DNA from: a bacterium
GTDB taxonomy: Bacteria; Pseudomonadota; Alphaproteobacteria; Rhodobacterales; Rhodobacteraceae
Reading direction: 5' to 3'
Length of the DNA stretch: 42,199 nt
Assembly (NCBI GenBank): GCA_016124195.1
Contig: WGOE01000008.1
Location: 104,682 to 146,880 of the forward strand
Shown here: positions 8,037 to 17,725 of the stretch, piece after piece
Position numbering within the stretch: position 1 is the first letter of the stretch
How the letters are laid out: every line of letters starts with the position of its first letter
Notes under the pieces: generated by a model
The model's input: the letters and a program-made list of their open reading frames with translations, nothing else
The model's database searches: none
Told to the model about the DNA's origin: nothing
Position numbers and translations under genes: made by a program

Positions 8037-9145
8037 GGCGCGATCCTTTCCTCGGTCCTGGGGTCGAAGGCCACGGCCTTTTCCATGTTCACGGCGAAGT
8101 CGAACTCCTGTCCCGCGGCGGCAGAGGCATCGGCGCGCATCCGGGCGATGGCGTCGCGCCCGCCCAGGGTCATGGTCACGAAAGTATCCGCCCCGGCCGG
8201 TTCGGTCACGGTGACGCGGTTCCTCAGGGCCACGATGTTGGCAGACTTGCGGTCAGCGCCCTCGGGATCGGTGATCGCCTCGGGACGGATGCCCAGAAGG
8301 ATGTCGCGGCCCTCCCATCCCGCGAGGTTGCCTTGCGAAAAGCGCAAGAACTGCGGCGCGCCCTCGCTGTCGGTGATCAGCGCGTAGGGCGCCCCGGCCT
8401 GCATCTGCACCTTGGCGGGCAGGATGTTCATCGCCGGGCTGCCCATGAATGTCGCCACAAAGATGTTGGCCGGCGTATCGTAGATCTGTTTCGGCGTGCC
8501 CAGTTGCTGGACGAAGCCCTTGTTCATCACGGCGATGCGGGTCGAAAGGGTCATCGCCTCGATCTGATCATGGGTCACATAGACGATCGTGGTGCCAAGC
8601 TTCTGGTGCAGCTTCTTGATCTCGGTCCGCATGTCGACGCGCAGCTTGGCATCGAGGTTCGACAAGGGTTCATCGAACAGAAACACATCCGGATCGCGCA
8701 CCAGCGCCCGCCCCATGGCGACGCGCTGGCGCTGACCGCCCGACAATTGCCCCGGCTTGCGGTCCAGAAGATGGTCGATCTGCAAGAGTTTCGCGACCTG
8801 GGCCAGCGCCTTGTCCCGTTCGGGTTTGGGCACGCCGTGCATTTCCAGGCCGAAGGTCATGTTCTGGCCCACGGTCATGTTGGGATAAAGGGCATAGCTT
8901 TGAAACACCATGGCAATGTTGCGCTTGGAGGGGTGAACCCCGTTGATCACCCGGTCACGGATGGCGATCTCGCCGCCCGAAATCGCCTCGAGCCCGGCGA
9001 TCATGTTCAGAAGGGTGGATTTGCCGCAGCCAGAGGGCCCGACGAGGACAAGGAACTCGCCCTCCTCGACAGCAATATCGACGCGGTGCAGGACCTCGAC
9101 CGGGCCATAGGATTTGGTGACGTTGCGGATATCGAGAAAGCCCAT
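8033..9145 (-). CDS. ABC sugar importer ATPase (UgpC/MalK type)
   Basis: A 370-residue ATP-binding subunit of a CUT1-type sugar importer. Walker A is [13 protein letters not shown], the Q-loop region is [13 protein letters not shown], the signature is [15 protein letters not shown], Walker B is [12 protein letters not shown], and the switch histidine is in [10 protein letters not shown]. Residues from about 240 form the C-terminal TOBE-like regulatory domain usual in MalK/UgpC proteins. It follows the second binding-protein gene by 54 bases and overlaps the SDR start by 4. It is the only ATPase beside the two permeases, so it should drive both of them. Confidence 0.96.
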   Translation of the reverse strand: MGFLDIRNVTKSYGPVEVLHRVDIAVEEGEFLVLVGPSGCGKSTLLNMIAGLEAISGGEIAIRDRVINGVHPSKRNIAMVFQSYALYPNMTVGQNMTFGLEMHGVPKPERDKALAQVAKLLQIDHLLDRKPGQLSGGQRQRVAMGRALVRDPDVFLFDEPLSNLDAKLRVDMRTEIKKLHQKLGTTIVYVTHDQIEAMTLSTRIAVMNKGFVQQLGTPKQIYDTPANIFVATFMGSPAMNILPAKVQMQAGAPYALITDSEGAPQFLRFSQGNLAGWEGRDILLGIRPEAITDPEGADRKSANIVALRNRVTVTEPAGADTFVTMTLGGRDAIARMRADASAAAGQEFDFAVNMEKAVAFDPRTEERIAP

Positions 9146-9199
9146 GTCAGTCCTCTTTGCGTTGATGCCCCCACCGCAGGGCGGCAGGGGCAGGCGGTG

Positions 9200-10444
9200 T
9201 CACTTGGCGGCCGCGATGGCATCGGCCAGGGCGGCGGTGGCGGCTTCCGGCGTCTCGTCCGAGTTGAAGAAGGTCGTGATCACATCGGTCGCGGCCCCCA
9301 CGATCGCGGCCTTGGCGGCATGAGTGCCGGCAAAGGTGGGCACGGCGGTGCCGGCCTTGTCATTGGCGGCAAGGCTGGCGGCGGTGGCCTGCGCGCAGGC
9401 ATCCATCGAAGACAGATCAACGTCCGACCGCGCCGGGATCGCCCCCTTGGCCTTGTTGAAGGCGATCTGCACGGCAGGGTCCATGATGGCCGAGGCAAAC
9501 ACCTCTTGCCCCTTGATCTTGTCAGGATCGGTCTGGGCGAAGAGCGAGAAGGAATTCACAAGATAGACAAAGGCATCGCCCTTGGCTTTCGGCACCGGGA
9601 TGCAGGCGTAATCCGTGCCGGGCTTCTTGCCGGCATTGGTGAATTCGCCCTTGGCCCAGTCGCCCATGATCTGCATCGCGGCATCGCCCTTGATCACCAT
9701 GGCGCTGGCGAGGTTCCAGTCGCGGCCGGGGGCGTTCTTGTCCACCATGCCGCGCAGTGCGGCCATCTCCTTGAAAACGGCGACCATCTGCGGCCCGCGC
9801 AGTGTGGCGTCATCCAGATCGACCAGCGCCTTGCGGTAGAAATCGGCGCCGCCGACCCCAGCCGCCACGGCTTCGAACATATAGGCCTCCTGCCAGGCCT
9901 GACCGCCGTGGGCGAGAGGGATGATCCCGGCCGCGCGGAATTTGGGGGCCAGCGCGTTCAGGTCTTCCCAGGTTTTGGGATAGGGGGCGCCGATCTTGTC
10001 GAAGGCGGCCTTCGAGGCCCAGATCATGTCGGTCCGGTGCACGTTGGTCGGCACCGAGACCCAGTGCCCGCCGACCTTGGTGAAGTCCTTGACCGCCTGG
10101 GGCAGCACCGCGTCCCAGTTCTGCGCCGCGGCCAGCGCATCGACATTGCCCAGCATCCCCGCCTCGGCCCAGTCGAGGATGTTCTGACCCAGGATCAGCA
10201 CGGCCGCCGGCGGGTTGCCGCTGGCGATCCGGGTCTGCAGCGCGGTCTTGGCCTGGTCGCCGCCGCCGCCCGCCACCGGCTCATCCGTCCAGGTCACACC
10301 TTGCGAGACAACCTTGTCGCGCACCGCGCCAAGCGCTGCGGCCTCGCCGCCAGAGGTCCAGAAATGCATGACCTCGACTGAGGGATTGGCAAACGCAGGC
10401 CCCGCCAAGCCAAGGATCAAGGCCGCAATGGACAAGTGTCTCAT
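9200..10444 (-). CDS. Sugar ABC transporter substrate-binding protein (copy 2)
   Basis: A 414-residue periplasmic binding protein of the CUT1 family. The start at 10444 gives a clean signal peptide (MRHLSIAALILGLAGPAFAN) and is preceded by AAAGGAAC. The mature part begins [16 protein letters not shown], usual for this family. It is clearly a paralogue of the protein at 12403-13653: both share [40 protein letters not shown] and KPGTD. The two differ in ligand-pocket-like segments such as NVHRTDMIW versus NLHSTNWVW. Its place between the permease and ATPase genes is unusual, since these operons normally carry a single binding protein at the front. It may present a second ligand to the same permease. 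Confidence 0.95.
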   Translation of the reverse strand: MRHLSIAALILGLAGPAFANPSVEVMHFWTSGGEAAALGAVRDKVVSQGVTWTDEPVAGGGGDQAKTALQTRIASGNPPAAVLILGQNILDWAEAGMLGNVDALAAAQNWDAVLPQAVKDFTKVGGHWVSVPTNVHRTDMIWASKAAFDKIGAPYPKTWEDLNALAPKFRAAGIIPLAHGGQAWQEAYMFEAVAAGVGGADFYRKALVDLDDATLRGPQMVAVFKEMAALRGMVDKNAPGRDWNLASAMVIKGDAAMQIMGDWAKGEFTNAGKKPGTDYACIPVPKAKGDAFVYLVNSFSLFAQTDPDKIKGQEVFASAIMDPAVQIAFNKAKGAIPARSDVDLSSMDACAQATAASLAANDKAGTAVPTFAGTHAAKAAIVGAATDVITTFFNSDETPEAATAALADAIAAAK

Positions 10445-10541
10445 TCTGTAGTTCCTTTCTCTCGTTCGCCCGAGTTCCGTTGCAAGGCTGGGCATGGGTT
10501 GAACAGGACCGTCGGGCGGTTGCCGCCGCCCGGCGGTCGGC

Positions 10542-11420
10542 TTAGCCCTTCACCGACCCCGCCATCAGCCCGCGCACGAAGTAGCGGCCAGCGACGATGT
10601 AGACGAAGAGGGTGGGAAGTGCGGCTAAGATGGCCCCCGCGAAGTGGACGTTGTATTCCTTCACCCCGGTCGAGGATTGCACGAGGTTGTTCAGCGCCAC
10701 CGTCATCGGCTGCGAGGTGCCGCCAAACGAGGCGCCGAACAGGAAGTCATTCCAGATGTTGGTGAATTGCCAGATCACCGACACAACGGCGATCGGCCCC
10801 GACACCGGCAGGAGGATGCGCCAGAAGATGCGGAAAAACCCCGCCCCGTCGATCTGCGCCGCCCGTACCAGCTCGGTCGGGAAGGCGGCATAGTAGTTGC
10901 GGAAGTAAAGGGTGGTGAAGCCAAGGCCATAGACGACATGCACCAGCACCAGCCCGGGCACCGACCCGGCCAGACGCAGCTTGCCCAAGGTCACCGCCAT
11001 CGGGATCAGCACGATCTGGAACGGGATGAAGCAGGAAAACAGCATCAGCCCGAAGACCCAATTGTCACCGCGAAAGCGCCATTTGGTCAGGATATAGCCG
11101 TTCAGCGCCCCCAGCACGGTCGAGATCGCCACGGCCGGCACGACCATCAGGATCGAGTTGAGGAAATAGGGCCGCAGCCCGGTCGGCTCCACCCCGATCT
11201 GCGCGGTGGACCAGGCCGAGGCCCAGGCCTCCAGCGTCCAGACCCTGGGCAGGGCCATCATGTTGCCGCCGGTGATCTCGGACAGGGGCTTCAGCGAGTT
11301 CACCGCCATGACGTAAAGCGGCAGCATGTAGAACAGCGCGAAAAGCACGAGGATCAGGTAGAAGAACACCCGCGCTATCCGGCCGGTCGAGACGGCGGTG
11401 TCTTGCGTGACGGCGGACAT
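10542..11420 (-). CDS. ABC sugar importer permease (MalG type)
   Basis: A 292-residue inner-membrane permease. The N-terminal segment (RVFFYLILVLFALFYMLPLYVMAVNSLKP) and several later hydrophobic stretches give about six transmembrane helices. The EAA-like loop that contacts the ATPase reads LVRAAQIDGAGFFRIFWRIL and is followed by LP. The C-terminus RYFVRGLMAGSVKG is typical of MalG/LacG-type permeases. The ATG at 11420 overlaps the TGA of the first permease gene, so the two are translated together. Confidence 0.95.
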   Translation of the reverse strand: MSAVTQDTAVSTGRIARVFFYLILVLFALFYMLPLYVMAVNSLKPLSEITGGNMMALPRVWTLEAWASAWSTAQIGVEPTGLRPYFLNSILMVVPAVAISTVLGALNGYILTKWRFRGDNWVFGLMLFSCFIPFQIVLIPMAVTLGKLRLAGSVPGLVLVHVVYGLGFTTLYFRNYYAAFPTELVRAAQIDGAGFFRIFWRILLPVSGPIAVVSVIWQFTNIWNDFLFGASFGGTSQPMTVALNNLVQSSTGVKEYNVHFAGAILAALPTLFVYIVAGRYFVRGLMAGSVKG

Positions 11421-12313
11421 CACTTCTTCTCCTTCAGTTCGGCGTAGATGTAGGGAACCATGATCGCGGCCACCGTCATCAGCATGATGACCGCGGACGA
11501 GGCGCCAATGCCCATCTGGTTGCGGGTGAAGGTGTAGGAATACATGAAGGTCGCCGGCAGTTCGGTGTCGCGGCCCGGTCCGCCTCCGGTGAGCGCGATC
11601 ACCAGGTCATAGGATTTGACGGCCAGGTGCGCCAGGATGACGAAGGCCGACATGAAGGCGGGGCGCAAGAGCGGGATGACGATGCGCCGGTACAACTGCC
11701 AGGTCGAGGCGCCGTCGATCTGGGCGGCCTTGAGGATCTCGTTGTCGATGCCGCGCAGGCCGGCCAGAAACATCGACATCACGAAGCCCGAGGTCTGCCA
11801 GACCGCCGCCAGCACGATGCAATAGATGGCGTAGCGACCGTCCTTGATCCAGCCGAACTGGAACGAGGTCCAGCCCCATTGCTGCAGGATGTGTTCAAGG
11901 CCGATGCCGGGATCGAGGAACCATTTCCAGGCGGTGCCCGTCACGATGAAGGACAGCGCCATCGGGTAAAGGTAGATCGGCCGCAGCATCCCCTCGCCCC
12001 GGATCTTCTGATCGAGGAAGATCGCCAGCATCAGGCCGATGGCCATGCTGAAGCCGATGTAAAGGCTTGCAAAAACGCCGATGTTGGCGATCGCGGTGTG
12101 CCAGTTGTCCAGCGCCCAGAGGCTCCGGTAGTTTTTCCAGCCGACGAAGGTCCACAGGGGCAGCATCTTCGATCCGGTGAAGGACAGAAGGATGGTGAAC
12201 AGGATGAACCCGTAAACGAAGAACAGCGTCACCGCGAAGGACGGTGCCAGCACCAGCTTCGGCAGCCATTCCTGTAGGCGCGTGCGGATATCGGCCTGGG
12301 CGGAACCAGACAT
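11420..12313 (-). CDS. ABC sugar importer permease (MalF type)
   Basis: A 297-residue permease with about six transmembrane helices (for example LVLAPSFAVTLFFVYGFILF near the N-terminus). The EAA-like loop reads ILKAAQIDGASTWQLYRRIV and is followed by IPLLRPA. It pairs with the MalG-type subunit that starts in its stop codon. It lies 89 bases behind the first binding protein. The C-terminus ends in a short charged tail (AELKEKK), as is common for this subunit. Confidence 0.95.
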   Translation of the reverse strand: MSGSAQADIRTRLQEWLPKLVLAPSFAVTLFFVYGFILFTILLSFTGSKMLPLWTFVGWKNYRSLWALDNWHTAIANIGVFASLYIGFSMAIGLMLAIFLDQKIRGEGMLRPIYLYPMALSFIVTGTAWKWFLDPGIGLEHILQQWGWTSFQFGWIKDGRYAIYCIVLAAVWQTSGFVMSMFLAGLRGIDNEILKAAQIDGASTWQLYRRIVIPLLRPAFMSAFVILAHLAVKSYDLVIALTGGGPGRDTELPATFMYSYTFTRNQMGIGASSAVIMLMTVAAIMVPYIYAELKEKK

Positions 12314-12402
12314 GGCGTTGCACTCCTGCGACCGGCAGCGTGCCGGAGGGTTTCAGGGAACGGGTGGCAGGCAAGGCGCCCCGGGCGCCCTGCCCGTTCC
12401 GG

Positions 12403-13653
12403 TCACTTCGCCGCGGCGATGGCGTCGGCGAGCGCCTTGGCGGCCTCGGCCCCATCCTTGTACTTGCCGTTCATGGCACCGGTGACGATGTCATATTCGG
12501 CGTTCTTGATGGCGGCCGGCGCCGCGTGCCCCTGCGCCATCGAGCCGACCAGCGTGCCCTTGGCATTGGCCTCGGCCAGGTCGGCGATGCCCTTCTTGCC
12601 GCAGTCGTCAAAGGCGGTGTCGGGCACATCGGTGCGCGCGGGAACCGAACCTTTGACCACGTTGAAGGCCGACTGGAACTTCGGGCTTTCGATGGCCGAG
12701 GCCATGGCCTCCTGCGCGGCTTTCTTGTCGTCGCCCACCTTGAACATCGCGAATTCGTCAGAGTTGAACGCGACCGCCCCCTGGGTGCCCGGGAAGCGGA
12801 TGCAGACGAAGTCGGTGCCCGGCTTCTGGCCCGCCTTCAGGAACTCGCCCTTGGCCCAGTCGCCCATGAACTGCATGCCCGCGTCGCCCTTGATCACCAT
12901 GGCCGAAGCGAGGTTCCAGTCGCGGTTCGAGAAATTGGCATCAAGGTAGGACGACAGCTTGATCAGGCGATTGAAGGCCTCTGCCATCTGCGATCCGCCG
13001 AGCGCCGCCGGGTCAAGGTCCACGAAGGCCTTCTTGTAGAAATCCACCCCCTCGGCCAGCACCAGGCTGTCGAACATCGTCGCGTCCTGCCAGGGCTGGC
13101 CACCATGGGCGATCGGCGTGATGCCATCGGCCTTCATCTTGTCCAGCACCGCCACCAGTTCATCCCAGGTGGTCGGCGCGGCGAGGCCGGTCTTGTCCAG
13201 CGCGGCCTTGTTGATCCAGACCCAGTTGGTCGAGTGCAGGTTGACCGGCGCCGCGACCCAATGCCCGTCATATTTGGCAAAGCGCTGGATGGCCTGCGGG
13301 ATCACCTTGTCCCAGCCCTCCTTGGCCGCGACGTCGTCGAGGTTGCCCAGCGCGCCCTGCTCGGCCCAGTCCTGAATGTCAAAGCCCAGCATCTGCACGG
13401 CGGTCGGCGGATCGCCGGCATTGACGCGCGCCTTCAGCGTCGTCATCGCCGCCTCGCCGCCGCCCCCGGCCACCGGCATGTCCACCCAGCCGATGCCCTC
13501 GCCCTTGAGCATGTCCTTCAGGACGTTGAGCGCGGCCGCCTCGCCGCCCGAGGTCCACCAGTGCAGCACCTCCACATCCGTGGCGCGTGCCAGGCTCGTC
13601 GTCATCGCCAGAATCGCAGCTGCGGTCACAGCCTTTCCGAAAAATCCACGCAT
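12403..13653 (-). CDS. Sugar ABC transporter substrate-binding protein (copy 1)
   Basis: A 416-residue periplasmic binding protein of the CUT1 family. It has a signal peptide ([20 protein letters not shown], then cleavage near LARA). The mature protein starts [16 protein letters not shown]. It stands at the usual position in front of the two permease genes and is preceded by a GGGAGGA ribosome site. The paralogue at 9200-10444 shares many blocks with it, so the pair comes from a duplication inside the operon or from recruitment of a relative. The cognate sugar cannot be named from the sequence. The flanking oxidoreductases suggest an oxidisable sugar, polyol or glycoside. Confidence 0.95.
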   Translation of the reverse strand: MRGFFGKAVTAAAILAMTTSLARATDVEVLHWWTSGGEAAALNVLKDMLKGEGIGWVDMPVAGGGGEAAMTTLKARVNAGDPPTAVQMLGFDIQDWAEQGALGNLDDVAAKEGWDKVIPQAIQRFAKYDGHWVAAPVNLHSTNWVWINKAALDKTGLAAPTTWDELVAVLDKMKADGITPIAHGGQPWQDATMFDSLVLAEGVDFYKKAFVDLDPAALGGSQMAEAFNRLIKLSSYLDANFSNRDWNLASAMVIKGDAGMQFMGDWAKGEFLKAGQKPGTDFVCIRFPGTQGAVAFNSDEFAMFKVGDDKKAAQEAMASAIESPKFQSAFNVVKGSVPARTDVPDTAFDDCGKKGIADLAEANAKGTLVGSMAQGHAAPAAIKNAEYDIVTGAMNGKYKDGAEAAKALADAIAAAK

Positions 13654-13707
13654 CGGTCATCCTCCCGTTGGTTGCGTGCCAGTTCTTCGCGACCCCTGAC
13701 CACAGTG

Positions 13708-15225
13708 TCAGATTGCCTTCACCCAGGGTGCACGTGTGCGGCCAACCCGCATCACGAGGCTTTTCACCTCAAGGAATTCCTCCAGGCCGTAAGAGCCGAT
13801 CTCGCGGCCCAAGCCCGATTGTTTCATGCCCCCGAAGGTGACTTCGGGGAATCCGTCCATCCAGGTGTTGGTCCAGACGGTGCCGGCCCGGACGCGCTGG
13901 CCAAAGGCCAGACAGGTGTGGACATTCTCGCTCCAGACCCCGGCGGACAGGCCGTAGGCCGCGTCATTGGCAAGTTCTATGGCCTCGTCCAGCGTGCGGA
14001 AGGTCAGGACCGACAGAACCGGCCCGAAGACTTCTTCGCGCGCGATCGCCATGTCGGCGGTGACGCCCGTCACCACGGTCGGCGCATAGAACTGGCCGGA
14101 CAGGCCCTGCACCTGCAAAGGCGCGCCGCCCAGCACGACCCTGGCCCCCGCCTGTTCCGCCGCGCGGACATGGGCGTCGATCTTGCTGCGGTGTTCGGGC
14201 GTCACGATGGCGCCGACCTGCGTGTCGGGGTGCAAGGGGTCGCCAAAGGCCACCTTGCGGCTAAGCGCCACGACCCGCGCCACGAAGGCCTCGGCGATAT
14301 CCGCATGCACGATGATCCGGCTGCCCGAATTGCAGCACTCGCCCGCGTTGAAATAGATGCCGAAGGTCACGGCATCGGCGGCGCTTTCCAGATCGGCGTC
14401 CGGAAAGATCACCTGCGGGTTCTTGCCGCCCAGTTCCAGCGCGACCTTCTTGAGGCTCTTGCCCGCCTCCGCCGCGATGGCCCGGCCCACGGCGCTTGAT
14501 CCGGTGAAGGTCACCATGTCCACCTCGGGATGGCTGACCATGCGCGCGCCGACCGGCTGGCCAAGGCCCAGCACGATGTTGACCACGCCCGCGGGCAGCC
14601 CCGCCTCGCCCAGCAGTTCTCCCAGCATCGCCGTGGTCGAAGGCGTCAGTTCCGAAGGTTTGACGACGCAGGTGCAGCCCGCGGCCAGGGCGAAGGGCAG
14701 CTTCTGCGACAGGATCCAGATCGGGAAATTCCACGGCGTGATGACCGACACCACGCCGCGCGGCTCTTTCAGCACAACGCCCAGCATGTCGGGGCCCAGC
14801 GTGTTGTGGCTGTCGCCCTTTTGCGTCCGGGCCAGCGCCGCCGCATAGCGCCAAAGGTCGGCCGAGCCCGAAACCTCGCCCCGGGCCTGGGTGATCGGCT
14901 TGCCGGTTTCAAGACATTCCAGCAGCGTCATGCGTTCGACATTGGCCTCGATCAGGTCGGCTACCCGCAACAGGATGGCGGCGCGGGCCTTGCCGCTGGT
15001 CGCAGCCCAACCGGCAAAGGCGGCGCGAGCGGCCGAGACGGCGGCATCGACCTCAGCGGTCGCACCTTTCGCGGCACGGCTGACCACAGTGCCATGCGCC
15101 GGCGAGACGCGCTCCAGCACGGCGCCATCGGCGCTGTCGCAAAAGCGCCCGGCGATCAGGTGGCGGGCGTGGAACACCGGAGGAAGCGGCGTTCCGGTGG
15201 CGCCGATCAGGGTCAGGGTGTCCAT
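13708..15225 (-). CDS. NAD(P)-dependent aldehyde dehydrogenase (betaine-aldehyde-dehydrogenase-like)
   Basis: A 505-residue aldehyde dehydrogenase, the normal length for the family. The oxyanion Asn lies in ITPWNFP (about 163-169), the cofactor loop in FTGSSAVGRAI, the general base is E264 in LELGGKNP, and the nucleophile is C298 in FNAGECCNSGSR. It starts one base after the stop of the enoyl-CoA hydratase and precedes the binding-protein gene by 54 bases. It could oxidise the aldehyde made by the GMC enzyme or the SDR to an acid, which the CoA transferase at the head of the operon could then activate. That order is inference. Confidence 0.94.
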   Translation of the reverse strand: MDTLTLIGATGTPLPPVFHARHLIAGRFCDSADGAVLERVSPAHGTVVSRAAKGATAEVDAAVSAARAAFAGWAATSGKARAAILLRVADLIEANVERMTLLECLETGKPITQARGEVSGSADLWRYAAALARTQKGDSHNTLGPDMLGVVLKEPRGVVSVITPWNFPIWILSQKLPFALAAGCTCVVKPSELTPSTTAMLGELLGEAGLPAGVVNIVLGLGQPVGARMVSHPEVDMVTFTGSSAVGRAIAAEAGKSLKKVALELGGKNPQVIFPDADLESAADAVTFGIYFNAGECCNSGSRIIVHADIAEAFVARVVALSRKVAFGDPLHPDTQVGAIVTPEHRSKIDAHVRAAEQAGARVVLGGAPLQVQGLSGQFYAPTVVTGVTADMAIAREEVFGPVLSVLTFRTLDEAIELANDAAYGLSAGVWSENVHTCLAFGQRVRAGTVWTNTWMDGFPEVTFGGMKQSGLGREIGSYGLEEFLEVKSLVMRVGRTRAPWVKAI

Positions 15226-15226
15226 T

Positions 15227-15991
15227 CTAGTCGCCTTTGAAATCCGGTTTGCGTTTGGCGCGGAAGGCCGCGACGCCTTCGGCCTTGTCGGCGCTGGCTG
15301 CCGTCATGCCCGAAGCCAGCGCCTCGATCATCGCCGGGGCATCCTCGCCACGGCCGGCGTGGATCATGTATTTCGCCACCTCGGTCGCCTGCGGTGAGGT
15401 TTCTTCCAGCCGGGCCGCGATGGCCAGTGCCGCATCGCCGGGGGTGTCGGAAACCTCGGCGACAAAGCCCAGGGCCAGGGCACGTTCGGCTGTCAGCCTG
15501 CGCCCGAACAGCGCCATTTCCTTGACCACCGGCTCGGGCAAAAGCCGGACCAGCCGCTGCGTACCCGACCAGCCCGGCACGATGCCCACGCCGGTCTCTG
15601 GCAGGGCCAGCGTGGCCTTGGGCGCCATAACCCGGATGTCGCAGGCGCTTGCCAGTTCCAGCCCGCCGCCGAAGGCATGGCCCTGCAAGACGGCGATGGT
15701 GGGCCGCGACAGCCGCGCGAGCCGGTCGAAGATCCGGTGCCCGTCGCGCACCCAAAGCCGGGCAAACTCGACCGGGCTCAGCCCGCCCCAGGCGTTGATG
15801 TCGGCCCCGGTGCAAAAGGCGCGCTCGCCCTCGGCGGTGACCAGCACACCGCGCACCGCGGGGTCGCGCTCCACCGTGTCAAGATGGTCGGACAGGGCCT
15901 GAAGCATGTCCACCGTCAATGCATTCAGCTTGGCCGGGTTGTCGAGCCGCAGTTCGGCAAGGGCGCCATGCCGGATCAGATGCACGGTCAT
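15227..15991 (-). CDS. Enoyl-CoA hydratase/isomerase family protein
   Basis: A 254-residue crotonase-fold protein. The ATG at 15991 overlaps the stop of the CoA transferase (ATGA) and is preferred over a GTG nine bases upstream. The oxyanion-hole segments are FCTGADINAWGG and GHAFGGGLELASACDI. Both catalytic Glu positions of true hydratases are present: one in GGGLELA and one in LPETGVGIVPGWSGTQRL. It is thus likely an active hydratase rather than a divergent member. Coupling with a CoA transferase suggests that a short or hydroxylated acyl group is activated to its CoA thioester and then hydrated or dehydrated. The exact acyl group is unknown. Confidence 0.93.
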   Translation of the reverse strand: MTVHLIRHGALAELRLDNPAKLNALTVDMLQALSDHLDTVERDPAVRGVLVTAEGERAFCTGADINAWGGLSPVEFARLWVRDGHRIFDRLARLSRPTIAVLQGHAFGGGLELASACDIRVMAPKATLALPETGVGIVPGWSGTQRLVRLLPEPVVKEMALFGRRLTAERALALGFVAEVSDTPGDAALAIAARLEETSPQATEVAKYMIHAGRGEDAPAMIEALASGMTAASADKAEGVAAFRAKRKPDFKGD

Positions 15992-17559
15992 GGCTGCCAC
16001 CCCATGCGGCCCTGCGCCAGGATCGACAGCGGCAACAGACGCGCGTCAGGCGCCAGCCTGACCCGGCCGCCGCTGGCCGCCACGATGTCGCGTTCGGGCT
16101 GGATGCCGGGCATGATCTCGGTCGCGACCAGCCCCTCGGGCGTCAGCCGGATCACGCAGCGTTCGGTGACGTAAAGCACCTTCTGACCCTGCGCCACCGC
16201 GCGCTTGCCCGAGAAGGTGACGTGTTCCACCTTCTCGACCATCTTGGTGAACTTGCCGGGCTTTTCGACGCTGACGCCCGCCTCGGTCAGCGCAATCTCT
16301 GCCCCCGCCTCGAACCAGCCGGAAAATACGATCTCGCGGGCATGGGCGGTGATGTCGACGAAACCGCCGCAGCCCGCGGTCAGATAGGGCTTCTTGCCCA
16401 GTTTCGAGACGTTGACATTGCCTTCGACGTCGACCTCAAGGAACGACAGGAAAGTCATGTCGAAGCCGCCGCCCTGAAAATAGGTGAACTGGTTGGGCGA
16501 GGGCATGAAGGCATCGGCATTGCTGGCGCAGCCGAAGGCAAAGCCGGTCAGCGGCATGCCCCCCACGGCGCCCTGTTCGATGGCCCAGGTCACCGCCTGG
16601 GGGGCGCCTTCCTCCAGCAGGACATAGGGCACCATGGCCGAGATACCGAAGCCGAGGTTGGCGGTCATACCGGCGCGCAGTTCCATCGCGGCACGGCGCG
16701 CGATGATCTTCTCCACACCATGCGGGGCCGGGGCGAAACTGTCCCAGGGCCGCATGACCTCCCCCGAAATGGCCGGGTCGTAGGGGGTTTCGCAGGTCTG
16801 CTTCTGGTCGGGGTCCAGCACGATCAGGTCCACCAGATGGCCCGGCACCCGCACGTCATGCGGTCGCAGGCTGCCGCGCGCCGTCACCCGCTTGACCTGG
16901 GCAATCACAAGCCCGCCATGGTTGCGCACCGCGATGGCCTGATCAAGGCCGCCCAGATAGGCGCCTTCGTGTTCATAGGTCAGGTTGCCGTGCTCATCCG
17001 CCGTGGTGGCGCGCAGGATGCAGACATCGGGCACGATGTTGGGGAAGTGCAGCCAGGTCTCGCCGCCGAAGTCCACCCGCGCCACTATCGGGGCGGCAGC
17101 GCCCCTGGCGTTCATGGCACAGCCCTCGCGGACCGGGTCCACAAAGGTCTCCAGCCCGACCTTGGTCAGAACGCCCGGCTTGCGCGCCGCCACATCGCGG
17201 TGCATGTCGAACAGGATGCCCGAGGGCACGTTGTACGCCGGGATCCGATCCTCGACGATCATCTTCCAGATCTCGGGCATCGGCAGGTTCGACGCGCCCG
17301 AGGGATAGGAGCCGGCAATGACGCGCGCCAGCAGCCCGTCCTGCGCGATATGATCCATGCCCTTGACGCCGTACATGTCGCCCGCCGCGATCGGATGGAT
17401 CGAGGTGATTGCGCGCGGATGCCCCTCGGCCCGGAAGCGGGCGCCGATGGCCTGCAGCATCTTGTCGGGGCAGCCCAGCGCGGACGAGGATGAAACGGTC
17501 AGCACAGCCCCGTCAGGGATGCGCGCCGCCGCTTCTTCCAATGACACCTGCTTGCCCAT
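15988..17559 (-). CDS. Family I CoA transferase (acetate/propionate CoA-transferase type)
   Basis: A 523-residue protein in which the two halves of a family I CoA transferase are fused, as in YdiF/Pct-like enzymes. The N-terminal half contains SSSSALGCPDKMLQAIG and GMDHIAQDGLLARVIAG. The catalytic Glu is expected in AIEQGAVGGMP, in the position of the family's E-x-G-x-x-G-G motif. It moves CoA from a donor such as acetyl-CoA to a carboxylic acid. It is the first gene of the long unit: its ATG at 17559 follows the operator-bearing promoter at 17646-17690. A CoA-transfer step at the head of a sugar-uptake operon is unusual and hints that the substrate carries, or is converted to, a short carboxylic acid. 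Confidence 0.92.
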   Translation of the reverse strand: MGKQVSLEEAAARIPDGAVLTVSSSSALGCPDKMLQAIGARFRAEGHPRAITSIHPIAAGDMYGVKGMDHIAQDGLLARVIAGSYPSGASNLPMPEIWKMIVEDRIPAYNVPSGILFDMHRDVAARKPGVLTKVGLETFVDPVREGCAMNARGAAAPIVARVDFGGETWLHFPNIVPDVCILRATTADEHGNLTYEHEGAYLGGLDQAIAVRNHGGLVIAQVKRVTARGSLRPHDVRVPGHLVDLIVLDPDQKQTCETPYDPAISGEVMRPWDSFAPAPHGVEKIIARRAAMELRAGMTANLGFGISAMVPYVLLEEGAPQAVTWAIEQGAVGGMPLTGFAFGCASNADAFMPSPNQFTYFQGGGFDMTFLSFLEVDVEGNVNVSKLGKKPYLTAGCGGFVDITAHAREIVFSGWFEAGAEIALTEAGVSVEKPGKFTKMVEKVEHVTFSGKRAVAQGQKVLYVTERCVIRLTPEGLVATEIMPGIQPERDIVAASGGRVRLAPDARLLPLSILAQGRMGWQP

Positions 17560-17645
17560 CAGCCGCCCTTTCCATTGGTCGCACCGTTTCGGCCCCTGAA
17601 GGGCCTGACCGGCACCTCAGAGAATAATCGCGCGATTCTTCCCAT

Positions 17646-17659
17646 TGGGATCGTTCCAA
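17646..17659 (-). promoter_or_regulatory. LacI-type operator, downstream copy of unit B
   Basis: On the minus strand this reads TTGGAACGATCCCA, matching 12 of 14 positions of the palindrome TTGGAACGTTCCAA shared by the four sites in this window. It lies just downstream of the likely -10 region, near the expected transcription start. Its centre is exactly 22 bp from that of the copy at 17668-17681, about two helical turns. Confidence 0.7.
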
Positions 17660-17661
17660 AT

Positions 17662-17690
17662 TTATTACTGGAACGTTCTATACATGTCAA
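17662..17690 (-). promoter_or_regulatory. Promoter of the CoA-transferase unit
   Basis: On the minus strand TTGACA at 17690-17685 is a perfect -35 box, followed by a 17-base spacer and TAATAA as a weak -10 at 17667-17662. The leader to the ATG at 17559 would be about 95 bases. The promoter of the other unit (21972-22000) has the same design: TTGACC, a 17-base spacer with the operator, then TAACCA. Confidence 0.6.
17668..17681 (-). promoter_or_regulatory. LacI-type operator inside the promoter spacer of unit B
   Basis: The minus strand reads ATAGAACGTTCCAG, matching 11 of 14 positions of TTGGAACGTTCCAA, with the central CG typical of LacI-family operators. It lies inside the 17-base spacer between the -35 box (17685-17690) and the -10 region, so a bound repressor would block RNA polymerase. 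Confidence 0.75.
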
Positions 17691-17725
17691 TCAGGGGAGG
17701 TTCTTCTTTTGCCGATCAAACTCTG

